Shown one piece after another: positions 1 to 10,100 of a stretch of DNA of 64,000 bases. The position numbers were made by a program, and so were the translations under genes. How positions within the stretch are numbered: the first letter of the stretch is position 1; every line of letters begins with the position of its first letter. The stretch is from NCBI GenBank assembly GCA_028551475.1, contig CM052359.1:10293583-10357582 (forward strand). The letters run 5' to 3'. Source of the stretch: Casuarina equisetifolia. Lineage: Eukaryota > Streptophyta > Magnoliopsida > Fagales > Casuarinaceae. The notes beneath the pieces are model-generated. The model saw nothing but the letters and a program-made list of their open reading frames with translations, was not told the origin of the DNA and did no database searches.

Positions 1-1860
1 GACGCTTCACTGCTAAAATGATATAAAAATAACGTTTTAAAAAGTGATTATTTAATTCGTGATAGTCTTTAAAAATCTTTGAAAGCTAAGTCTTGTCCGT
101 TAATACTACCGAAACTTTGAATAATTGATAAAATTTCTTCCCCCAAAATATAATTTATCAGCCTCGACTTCTTTTAAAGAGAAAATACTCATTAAGCATG
201 ATGTATAACTTGTATATATTTTTCTTTCGGTATCTTTTCAGAATCGGAATGATTATCTTTTACCCTCTACTATATTTTTTTGTCAAGCGGGAATTGAAAA
301 ATAAATTTTTTTGAATCACAAATTATCTATATACATAGTTGCTAAACTATGGACAATAGCACCAAATCAGTGGTTTTATGAAAGTACACAAAATTGGATC
401 TTTTGAGCTTTGTATGGGTTTTTCGTTCGGGGCAAAAATTTTAAAAAAATGTCGGGAAATATTTAAATATAATTAACTCTGTATTAATTTAGAATATTTT
501 TTATTCCTAGTAAAAAAATTTACCCTTTATTTATGTTGTTTAAGGAGCGAGATATATATCTTTTTAACATTAAGTACCTTTTTCGTATAATGGTGATGCA
601 TGAAGGTTCAAATATAATGTAATAAAAAATATAATATATATCAATGTGACTCTTTTAAGTGTCGACTTATTTGTAATTCAAAACTTCTACGATGATTTAT
701 ATATTATTAACTCCCTCTGTTAACTTAAACCAACAAGTTTTCTGCTGGACCATTATAATAAGAAAGCAAAAATGTTCTTGGTGTTTTTGGTACAACAACT
801 TTGAATGTGATACTTTATTTCCATATCCAACTAAAGGCAAAAATAAAATTAAAAAAAAAAATCCAACGAAAGGCAAAATTATAATTGATGTCAACTTTTT
901 TTTCAAAAAGTATAACTATCAAAAACAGAAGTAACAATCACAACCAGGCAAAAGGGCACTCGGATTTGAATAACCTAATATTTGTTATAAAACTTGAGAG
1001 CCAAGTTTTGTCTGTCGATACTAAAGAACCTGCTGATAATTAAAAATAATAATAATGAAAATGCTCTACAAAGTGACAAAGTACATCTGGTAAAGGTCAA
1101 ATCCATCTCCATCATAAATTGTGACTATGGAATATGCTTTTCTCATACTGAAACTACAACAATTTTATTCTATTACAAATACTTAGAAACTACATACAAA
1201 TACATACATATTAAATTCTGAACTTAAATAATCCTGTCAAAGTATAAAAATTTGGTGCTTTGATTTTTTCATTGATATTTCATTTGGACTCTTTGGTATA
1301 GATCATGTTGTTTAGGACGAGAAACCAAATTAGCGCTTTTTTTTTTTTCTTTTTTAATATTTGTAGCACTTTGTTAGGTATTCAACTTTCTTTATTTTTT
1401 AATGTCAAAATTTTATGTAACATCAGAATATGATCAATGATAATCTATTCCTTGCATTTAACTAATTACAAAGTAAGATATCCACGATATTTCTAAAATA
1501 AAAGAATCAAAACTCGTACCTCCACAGAATAAAAACTTTATCTAAAAGGGATTGTATTTACTTTACATTATTTGACAACTAATCAGATATTAAAATAAAA
1601 CCGTTCACAATTACCTTTAACCAATCAATTCGGTGAAATGTAATTCTTAATTCGAATGGCATTATTCGGCAACAGTGTTAAAATTTAAAGATTTTGGCCA
1701 TTATTTTTTCGAGTAAAGGTTGATTGTAGTGTTTCAGCATGATTCCAATATCATTTTCAAAGTAAAAAAGCAGCACAGAACATATAAAGATAATTAAAAT
1801 AAATAAATTAAGCTTGATTTGGGAGGGGAATATTCCAAAATAAAACCAGAATCAAATAGA
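1..1860. other. AT-rich intergenic DNA, no gene seen
   Basis: No open frame here looks like protein. The sequence is very AT-rich with many homopolymer runs. A weakly similar motif (gcyaagtyttgtcygt) occurs near 86 and near 999, which hints at an old duplicated repeat. The last part leads into the promoter of the bZIP gene. Confidence 0.6.
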
Positions 1861-1868
1861 CTGGAAAG

Positions 1869-2008
1869 AGCTGGCCCTGGACCTGGGCCAGCTGTCGTCA
1901 GCGCTCACGCATCCACAGCAAGCCACCTAAAATCCGCCTTCGACGAAACCACAGGTAGCATATTATATTCTTACCCACCACCCACGGCACGTGTTTTTCC
2001 TCTATAAA
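1869..2008 (+). promoter_or_regulatory. bZIP53-like core promoter: site II hairpin, G-box, TATA box
   Basis: Three elements stand together upstream of the bZIP leader. A perfect 9-bp inverted repeat (agctggccc / gggccagct, 1869-1877 and 1885-1893, 7-nt loop) contains TGGGCC, the TCP-bound site II core. A palindromic G-box CACGTG lies at 1988-1993. A TATAAA box lies at 2003-2008, which puts transcription start near 2035 and gives a leader of about 475 nt. Motifs are seen directly; their use as binding sites is inferred. Confidence 0.6.
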
Positions 2009-2232
2009 GCCACCTTTCCTGACTCATCATTACCTTCTTTCCCTTCATACATCAACATCCCTGTAAACTTCCTCTTGTACGTTTCTTCTCTTTCCCCAAG
2101 CAAAGCCACAATCGTTCTTTCTTTTGTTCATTCAGCTCCTCTTGCAATAGCAGTTTGGTTTTCCGATTGTGTTAGATCTAGATACTAATCCCCGATCTGT
2201 TGCAAATCTAGGGTTTCGGTTCTGATTACCTC

Positions 2233-2253
2233 ATGAATTTAGAGGTTCTGTAA
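2233..2253 (+). CDS. Short uORF 1 in the bZIP leader (6 codons plus stop)
   Basis: This is the first ATG in the predicted leader. It encodes MNLEVL and stops 14 nt before the ATG of the sucrose-control uORF. S1-group bZIP leaders typically carry more than one uORF. The short spacing would probably make reinitiation at the next ATG inefficient, so uORF 2 is likely reached mostly by leaky scanning. Nothing suggests that the peptide itself is functional. Confidence 0.5.
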   Translation: MNLEVL

Positions 2254-2267
2254 TACAAGCCATCCTC

Positions 2268-2348
2268 ATGTGTCGAATTGGGTTGGTCCACTCGTTCTCG
2301 GTTGTATTTCTGTATTGGTTCTACGTTTTCTCACGAATCATCTCTTGA
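2268..2348 (+). CDS. Sucrose-control (SC) conserved-peptide uORF of a group S1 bZIP mRNA
   Basis: This 26-codon uORF lies 161 nt upstream of the bZIP start. Residues 9-22 read SFSVVFLYWFYVFS, the conserved core of the SC peptide found in leaders of group S1 bZIP mRNAs (bZIP1, 2, 11, 44, 53). In that family the nascent peptide stalls the ribosome when sucrose is high and lowers translation of the main frame (sucrose-induced repression of translation). The start at 2268 is the only in-frame ATG downstream of a stop at 2223. The frame continues four residues (RIIS) beyond the core before TGA. No other ATG lies between this uORF and the main start. The identity is very secure; the effect of the tail is unknown. 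Confidence 0.92.
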   Translation: MCRIGLVHSFSVVFLYWFYVFSRIIS

Positions 2349-2509
2349 TCTGTCTCCAAATCTGTGTCTGATTGATTTTCCTATAATTTTCGGTAGTCTA
2401 ACTCGTAGAACCCTAATTTCCGTGAATACTCGAATTTTGTTTCCCAATTCATTCAATTAAGGGCCCCCTTTTTAGTGATATATTTGTTGGGGTGGGGCGG
2501 GATAAACCA

Positions 2510-2947
2510 ATGGCTTCGATTCAACGAACTGCAAGCTCCGGATCTGGCGGTGACCCGAGATCGGGAACGTTCGATGAGAGGAAGAGGAAAAGAATGCTTT
2601 CGAACCGCGAATCGGCGAGGCGGTCCCGGATGAGAAAACAGAAGCAGATGGAGGACCTGACGAGCGAGGCAAGCCGGTTGCAGGCCATGAACGCTCAGCT
2701 GTTGCAGAGCATTAACGCCAAGGAGCAGGCCTATGTGGCGATCGAGTCCGCGAACAACGTGCTCAGGGCTCAGGCTATGGAGTTGACCGATCGCTTGCAG
2801 TCCCTGAACTCTGTGCTTCAGATCATTGAGGAGGTTAACGGCTTCGCTTTGGATATCCCGGAGATACCTGACCCGATGATGAACCCGCTGCAGCTTCATC
2901 GTCCGATCCAGCCGATTATGGCGTCTGCCGACATGTTCCTGCTTTGA
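2510..2947 (+). CDS. bZIP53: Group S1 bZIP transcription factor, bZIP53-like
   Basis: Single-exon gene for a 145-residue nuclear transcription factor. The basic region spans about residues 23-45, with the invariant N-x7-R at N32 and R40. A long heptad zipper follows, with leucines at 50, 57, 64, 85, 92 and 99. The C-terminus (ALDIPEIP and PIMASADMF) resembles Arabidopsis bZIP53 more than bZIP11 or bZIP44. Members of this group bind ACGT and ACTCAT elements as heterodimers with group C bZIPs. They control proline, asparagine and seed-maturation genes under low-energy stress. The start is the first ATG after two uORFs; an in-frame GTG at 2492 is not needed. The gene is GC-rich compared with its flanks and converges on CP12. 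Regulation by sucrose through the SC uORF is expected. Confidence 0.95.
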   Translation: MASIQRTASSGSGGDPRSGTFDERKRKRMLSNRESARRSRMRKQKQMEDLTSEASRLQAMNAQLLQSINAKEQAYVAIESANNVLRAQAMELTDRLQSLNSVLQIIEEVNGFALDIPEIPDPMMNPLQLHRPIQPIMASADMFLL

Positions 2948-4493
2948 TCATTTTGTCGTCTAGGTCTAGGTTACATGATCGTCTAGTTCTTTATGTGGTT
3001 CCGTGTTAAATAATGCATTGTGCTCTGTGAAGCACGAGCTTGGCATGTCTCTGAAGGTTCTGGTTCTTTGTTTGGCTTGTAAGTGTTTGTCAGTCTTGTG
3101 AAATTGTGCTGCGTCGTTGTTATTGTATAGAGTCATCTGGGTTTATGGAATGTATACCGTCTTAGACTTAAGAAGTTGTAGATGTTAAAAGATATTCTGG
3201 TTCCCTCTTATTTTCTCAAATATTTTGATTTGGGTCGATGTATCGATGTTTTGTGGATTTTCCATTCATCCTCCCATCCTTTTTTAGATCCTCCAATTAC
3301 TGGAAAAGAGAAAGAAATAGAGAACGGAGTTCGTAGCTTAAAGCCAGAAGCCTCGTTGGCCTCGCTGGGATTGTTGTCATTGGCTTCCGAGAGAGCTGAA
3401 TCGCTTTGCATAGCTCTTTCCGCGGAGTTCAATACACCAACCACTTAATTTTTTATCCCTTCCTTGATCAGTTTTAGCAACATTTTTACCAATCGATGTA
3501 ATTATGAACTGTAGCCCAGATGGCATTTCTTTCCTCGCAAGTGAAGTAGTCATTAGAAACTTCCGAGAACCCCCCAGAACGAGCATAAAAATTGACCCAT
3601 ATCTGGCTTTACTACACGAGGCATCTCCCCTTCTTATTCTAATAAAAAATCCGGAGGCCAAGCCTCAGTTTCTACTCCTCTTATCGGTTAAGAAAGAGAG
3701 AAGAAAGAGATGCGGAAGTCTCTTCCTTCTGGCATGTCCTCTGGATTCAGCCAATCACCTGTTTGAGGAAATAGACTTTCCAGGCTCAACCTTATCTTCG
3801 GCATTCTTGACCAGCACAACTATCACGGAAAGCAGTTCCGTAAGCAACTTCGCTTTTGTAGCTGTCATCTATGGAGGTGTAAATGTCGTGACCTCCACCC
3901 CCACCACCTTGAAACTCCTCTCCGTCTCAGATTTAAATCTTCTCCAAGATTACACTGACTTCGTATGTTCAGATCCTTCCTCGTAAAAACCACCGGTATA
4001 CAATAACGTCTACTCAGTTTGGCCCGCCGGCTTTAATTTCAATCCCAATCATATTTGATCTTCAGATGCGTAAGTTTTTTAATCAATTAAATCACGTGTC
4101 TTTCTCAAACGTTTCAGCAAATCTACAATTTATACTTTTATATAACTTCAGTACATATATTCACGTCGTTTTCCCTTCCTACCTCCGTTGTAATTGCCAC
4201 TATTAAATTGTCTCTCTAAAATACGAAAAAATTAACAACCCTGCCAAAATCCTTAACAAAAGTATTTGTTTATATTAAAAGGGAAGACAAACTTGTGTAT
4301 ATTTCGAACAACCCAGAAATGAAAAAAGAAATGATAGATATGAGAAAGTAAGGTCTGAACGTAGTATGGTGTCATATTGTGAACAAAGAAACAGAAAGTT
4401 TCATAATAAACCATGTCTAAACCCAGACAAATAAGAGGATATAAAGCTTAAAACATCTAAACCATCATTTCTAAAATAATCGTTAATCACTCA
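2948..4493. other. 3' flanks of bZIP and CP12 with an unidentified coding-like remnant
   Basis: The first 200-250 bases are probably bZIP 3' UTR, and the segment from about 4260 is the downstream flank of CP12. Between about 3280 and 3990 the DNA is less AT-rich and has overlapping open stretches on both strands (for example 3377-3661 minus and 3504-3986 plus). None has clear ATG-to-stop logic with a known domain. The reading appears to jump frame on the minus strand, as in a decayed gene or an organelle-derived insert. I do not recognise it. Confidence 0.35.
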
Positions 4494-4880
4494 TCAGTCC
4501 TCGTAGGTGCGGCACTCGTCTGTCTCTGGGTTGTCCTTGCAGTAGGTCTCCAAGGGGTCGGAATCTTTCTTCTTGTCACGCGCATGGCTAGCCGCCGCGC
4601 TCAGCTCCTCCACCTCGTCCCATGCTGCAACGCACTCGCCACTCACGGGATCATCGGAGCACTTCTCTTCGGCCTCCTTGATGCTCTCGGTTACCTTCTG
4701 TGATATCTTCTCAGGGGCTGCAGCCACGGGTCGCAGTTGCATGCGACCAGCTCCGAACTGGGTAGACCTCTCCCAAGGGTGGCTGAGCCAGGGGGCCTTG
4801 ATGCTCTGGGCCTTCGGCGTGTCCCCTGCCTTGGCCAAGATGCGTGGGGTTGAGAAGTTTACACCGGCTATCGTTGCCAT
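4494..4880 (-). CDS. CP12: Chloroplast protein CP12 (GAPDH/PRK assembly regulator)
   Basis: Intronless gene for a 128-residue precursor. The first 50 or so residues, rich in A, S, T and K, form a chloroplast transit peptide. The mature part is the small, largely disordered CP12. It has the two regulatory cysteine pairs (C74/C83 and C114/C123), the AWDEVEELSAAA motif at about 86-97, and the acidic CRTYED tail that enters the GAPDH active site. In the dark, oxidised CP12 links A/B-GAPDH and phosphoribulokinase into an inactive complex. Thioredoxin reduction in light releases both enzymes and switches on the Calvin cycle. All four cysteines are present and the length is usual, so the gene looks intact. 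It is convergent with the bZIP gene. Confidence 0.96.
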   Translation of the reverse strand: MATIAGVNFSTPRILAKAGDTPKAQSIKAPWLSHPWERSTQFGAGRMQLRPVAAAPEKISQKVTESIKEAEEKCSDDPVSGECVAAWDEVEELSAAASHARDKKKDSDPLETYCKDNPETDECRTYED

Positions 4881-4997
4881 CGTTGTTGATTCTTGATCTT
4901 TGGTGTTGCACTGCCTCTGGACTACTGGTGATGTTTGGGGATATGATCACGAGTAGCGGTATTATTGGAATCTCAAATGCTTTTTGAACACACACTT

Positions 4998-5033
4998 CTT
5001 ATCATGTGGGAGCCAATCATAAGCCTCCACGTC
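4998..5033 (-). promoter_or_regulatory. Light-type promoter motifs upstream of CP12
   Basis: Between 118 and 153 nt upstream of the CP12 ATG, read on the minus strand, lie GACGTGG (an ACGT core, plus positions 5027-5033), an inverted CCAAT box (5013-5017) and GATAAG (an I-box, 4998-5003). ACGT core plus I-box is a common pairing in light-regulated photosynthesis genes. The motifs are short and their function is inferred. I did not find a clear TATA box. Confidence 0.4.
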
Positions 5034-5404
5034 AAACCAGCCTTGAGATATTTCACGAGAAAATATCAGTTTTCAAAATCACAATTTCTTGCCAATTACG
5101 GGCGTTATAACGAATATAGTGAATTGTTAGAAAGTGCACACTTTTTTCTTAAAAAGCAGTTGTTAAAAATATGATATTTCGCCCATCAAAGGAATATTTA
5201 TTAGTATATAAAATTAATATTAGATCAAGATATTAGCAATATAATATAAATTTTAATTTTTATATTTCTCTTATTTTAGATGTAAAAATTATTGAAAATT
5301 AAAATTTATAACTAACGAAAAAAATACAAAATAATCACAAAAATTTAATTTTTAGTAAAATGACAAGGACCTGATCTGTAATGAAATAATATTTATAAAT
5401 TTGA

Positions 5405-5498
5405 TTTCTAATATATATTAAACAATTTTTTCCCTAAAATCTGTTGTTATCTTTCTAATATATATTAAACAATTTTTTTCCTAAAATCTGTTGTTATC
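5405..5498. repeat. 47-bp tandem duplication
   Basis: Two adjacent 47-bp copies (5405-5451 and 5452-5498) begin tttctaatatatattaaac and end ctgttgttatc. They differ only in one base of a T/C run, so the duplication is recent or the region slips during replication. Confidence 0.9.
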
Positions 5499-7098
5499 AG
5501 ACAACGACATCCAAATATATATATAAAAAAAAAAGTTAGTAAACTGAAATGATCTTTATTTTAAATATGAACTGATAATTTGGAAGTAGTAAGCTTTAAT
5601 TATGATAAAGAAAAATAAGTAAAATATCAAGCGGTAAAGGACAAAACCAATAAGGTTCGTCCGGTAAAGTTGATAAAATTGCGAGGGCAGAGTCCTGATA
5701 TTTTCCGACTTTCGTGCCTTCGCAGATTTTGACTTCCTGAGCGAAATAAAATATCAACAGAACCATGGATAGGAGCCAACCAGATGGTGGCTCGTTTTGC
5801 CGAGAATATTAAAAGAATAATAGAACCTGCTTTTCAAGAGGAATCCTCCCTCCCCTTTGCTTAAACACGCAAGCTATCTCCTAAAGCAATCCGTGGGGCG
5901 ACACTGGCAACGCGCCAATAAGATATTTTGTAGCTGCGAGGTCGTCTGTTTAGGACAGCGTAATTGCATATTTCTGTTCAGGCGTCTGTACGTCTTCACC
6001 TATCCACCCATTTTGTATGCCTTTTTAACCACGGAGCTCTTTCATACCAAAAAAATCGATTAAAATAATAAAAAAATATTTTTTCATTAAAAGAATTGTC
6101 TAGTAAGATTTAAACAATAAAAGATATATATATTACTACTTAACATGTTTCTTACCCAAAGAACGAGTTAATCTATCAGTAATAATAAGATGGATTGATG
6201 AAATGGCTATGATGAGGACTCACTTTATAATAAAATGTCACAAAATATTAACAAATATGTCACCACATAAGATTTGACTACAAATAAGCCAATTTTCTTA
6301 TAAATATGATATTCGGGTATGATTTAGATAATACATGATTTTGTCATCATCTTTTAAGTAAGTTGCCGTTTCATGTCTTTTATGGGAAGTATCTTTTTAA
6401 ATTATAGATGAGAAAACTTATTAAAATTTAGTATGGGTATACATATGTTTGTATAAAATTTTCAATGTAAGTAAACTACTGTGTTTCCTATAAATGAAGT
6501 TTTCAAAATCCGCGTGTAAATTCAAAGTTACCAATGTGTTGAACAAATTCCCTTATTACGACGGCACATTGTGTTTTTGCCCGCACGGAGCTCTCCACAG
6601 GATGAGATTTTCAAAGGCAGGGGGTCCCTACATTATCGCGAGACAACTCTAATGTTGTTTTTGGGAAACGGTTCGCAGGGAGAAGTGGAGAGCACCTGTA
6701 TAAGACGTTGGTGTTATAACTCGTCCTAGGGGTAAGAATAAAATTTAAGATTTTTATATTCTTAAGTGAAAAAAATTAGTTTAATCCATTTTTTACACCT
6801 CTTTTATTTGACTTTTTTCAACAAAATAACTCATGGATTGCAGCAAGAATATACCTTTTATTTGGGGGGGGGGGGGTTAAATTAATATCTCGACTTTGAG
6901 TGCATTCTTAAAGTTTAGTACGAGACAGATGTGCTAAAAGTTTAGTACTCAGCCTTTCACCTTTTACTTTTTAGTGTTTTATTCCCGTAGGAGCATCTTC
7001 TTGCCCTTACGTGGATGTCTAGATATTTTTCTATTGGGTCAGATTCCCAAAAAAATGAACTCTTTCCTAATCTCGCCGGATATACCATTGCTACACTA

Positions 7099-7140
7099 GA
7101 TAGTAGTACTACACCGACCCAAAAAGATAGTAGTACTACA
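7099..7140. repeat. Two 15-bp direct repeats with palindromic cores
   Basis: The sequence gatagtagtactaca occurs at 7099-7113 and again at 7126-7140, 27 bp apart. Each copy contains the perfect palindrome GTAGTACTAC. The second copy ends 15 bp before the endopeptidase start codon, so the pair lies in the promoter or leader. Function unknown. Confidence 0.75.
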
Positions 7141-7154
7141 GGGCACTAAATTCC

Positions 7155-10100
7155 ATGATGCGCCTTCACAAGGTCTGTCATCGCACCGTCTCCCTTCTGT
7201 CTATTTCAGTAGCCACTCGCACGCCATCGACCAATAGACCTTCATTTCTCTCCCTCAGTCCTCTGGTGATTTTCAGACTCCGTCCCATTCGGAGCGTCGG
7301 CAAGTCGTACAAGACGGCCGCGGCTATGACCACCTCTAGATTGCCCAATCTGGTTCCTGTCAACGCCGTGGCCGGCGAAAATGGCGGAGGCTCCAACGGC
7401 GCCGTTTCTTCTTCTACTACGAATGCTCCCGCTGAAAATGAAGGTAACTTGGAACACGAAAGGATTATGCTTAATCGCTTTCGTTTTTGTTGGATTTGAA
7501 AACATTGGACGCCGACGGTTTGATCAATTGAGGAAGCTGATTTTTAAGCAAACACATGAGTCTTTGAGCTTGAGACATCGGGTCTCTTTATTGGCCTAAT
7601 TCTGAATATGAAACCATATTGTTTACTTTTTTTTTTTTTTTTTGAGTTTGATGAGTTTGATTTGAACTTCGCTTCAACTTGTGCTGCTGTATTGGTCGAC
7701 TTGGATTGTTTACGTTCTTGAGCTAGTCTCGCTTTTGCATTGAATTTGAATATAATTCTATGTTTTACAATCACTCGGATGGAGTCCAATCTTTTTTCTG
7801 AATGTCAAATGCAACTTGAATGACCTTAGCAAGAAGTGCTTGTTCTTTGTACTTGGTGGGGTATTGGCTATGATTGAATGTCCCAAGTGACTCACTTGTA
7901 TTTGGGGTTGACGTTTTGTAGACGATTTGACGCTGGGAATTGGGTATCGTCTTCCTCCCCAAGAGATTAGGGATATTGTCGATGCTCCACCGCTTCCCGC
8001 ATTGTCATTCTCGCCTCATAGGGATAAAATACTGTTTCTAAAGCGGAGAGCTCTGCCTCCACTGTCAGAGCTAGCTAGACCCGAGGAAAAGTTGGCTGGT
8101 CTTCGTATTGACGGAAAGTGTAATTCTAGGAGTAGGATGTCGTTTTACACTGGTATTGGGATTCATCAGTTGATGCCTGATGGTACGCTTGGGCCAGAGA
8201 AAGAGATACATGGTTATCCTGAAGGTGGTAAGATTAATTTTGTTACGTGGTCACAAGATGGTAGGCATTTGGCATTCAGTATCAGAGTTGATGAGGAAGA
8301 AAATGGCACTGGTAAGCTTAGGGTATGGGTTGCTGATGTGGAAACAGGGAAGGCTAGACCTTTGTTTCAGTCCCCTGATATCTATTTGAATGCCATTTTT
8401 GACAATTATGTTTGGGTTGATAATTCTACTCTATTACTTTCCACCATTCCCTTGTCTCGTGGTCGTCTGCCTAATAAACGTATGGTTCCCAGCGGCCCAA
8501 AGATACAATCCAATGAGCAAAGAAATGTTATTCAAGTCAGAACCTTCCAGGATTTGTTAAAAGACGAATATGATGAAGATTTGTTCGACTACTATGCAAC
8601 TAGTCAACTTGTACTGGCTTCTTTAGATGGGACGGTGAAGGAAATAGGCTCACCAGCTGTTTATACATCATTGGACCCCTCCCCAGATGGGAAATACCTT
8701 TTGATTAGTTCAATTCACAGACCGTATTCTTTCATTGTACCATGTGGAAGATTTCCTAAGAAGGTAGATTTGTGGACTGCTGAGGGGAAATTTGTTAGGG
8801 AACTTTGTGATTTGCCCCTCGCAGAGGACATTCCCATTGCATTCAATAGTGTACGGAAAGGGATGCGTTCTATCAATTGGAGAGCAGATAAGCCTTCGAC
8901 ACTCTACTGGTATGTATCTGACGTTTTACTTCTTTTTCTGTTTAGCTGTAGTATATTTTGGTACTGCTTTTGTTGGAGATTGTCGTTAATCACAGAAAGT
9001 TCAACTGAACGGTTATTCAAAATGGTGTAAGATAATGCTGGATTAGTCAGTATGGAGTTTAGTTCCATCTCATTGCAAAGATTCCTATACTTGTTTTAAC
9101 AATTAACAGTTTTTATAAAAGTTAATTCCCCTGGCTGTTGAGATTTTTAGGGTGGAGACACAGGATGGAGGTGATGCAAAAGTGGAAGTCTCTCCACGTG
9201 ATATTATTTACACACAGCCTGCTGAGCCACTTGAAGGTGAACAACCGGCAATCTTACACCAACTTGATCTCCGCTATGGGTATGATTCAGAGCATGTGAT
9301 TGATATTGTATCTAAAGAGTTATCTTCTAGTAAAAATCAAAAGCTGAATGAAAGCTTGACTTAGAATATTGTTGTAATTTATGTGAGCTTTTAATTTATT
9401 GACAGAGGTATTTCCTGGTGTGATGAGTCACTGGCTCTAATTTATGAATCTTGGTACAAGACACGGCGGACAAGAACCTGGGTGATTCCTCCTGGATCTA
9501 AAGATGCTAGTCCACGCATACTATTTGACAGGTCATCAGAAGATGTGTACTCTGATCCTGGCTCTTCAATGCTGCGCAGAACTCCTACTGGAACTTATGT
9601 TATTGCAAAGGTAAAGAAGGAAAATGATGAAAGCACCTACATTTTACTGAATGGAAGTGGTGCTACGCCAGAAGGGAACATTCCATTCCTTGATTTGTTT
9701 GATATGTAAGTGTTAAAAATCAAAATTTCTGTTGCTTCCTAAATAGTTGTTGCTGCCATATGGTTCTAAACCAAATTCTTTCAGAAATACTGGCGGCAAA
9801 GAACGAATATGGCAGAGTGACAAAGAGAAGTATTTGGAGACTGTTGTTGCTTTAATGTCTGATCAGAAAGAAGGGGATTTGCGACTTGATCAACTGAAAA
9901 TACTTACTTCCAAAGAGTCGAAAACTGAGAACACTCAATACCACATCCTGAGTTGGCCAGAGAAGCGAGCTTTTCAAATTACGAATTTTCCTCATCCATA
10001 TCCACAGCTGGCATCATTGCAGAAAGAGATGATCAGGTACCAAAGAAAGGATGGCGTACAACTGACTGCAACATTGTACTTGCCACCAGGCTATGAACCA

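Larger units (their letters stand above)
5040..7150. other. AT-rich intergenic DNA between CP12 and the endopeptidase gene
   Basis: No gene is supported. The stretch holds a 47-bp tandem duplication (5405-5498), a 13-G run at 6864-6876, and a pair of 15-bp direct repeats close to the next start codon. The rest is low-complexity AT-rich sequence. Confidence 0.55.

Noticed and set aside
2278-2460. 60-codon frame overlapping the bZIP leader
   Set aside because: It begins at a TTG, has no ATG, and lies in another frame than the SC uORF, which explains the conservation expected here.
2453-2899. 148-codon minus-strand frame across the bZIP gene
   Set aside because: It is the antisense shadow of the GC-rich bZIP exon; the plus strand has an unambiguous bZIP domain.
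4573-4896. 107-codon plus-strand frame across CP12
   Set aside because: Antisense shadow of CP12, with no domain of its own.
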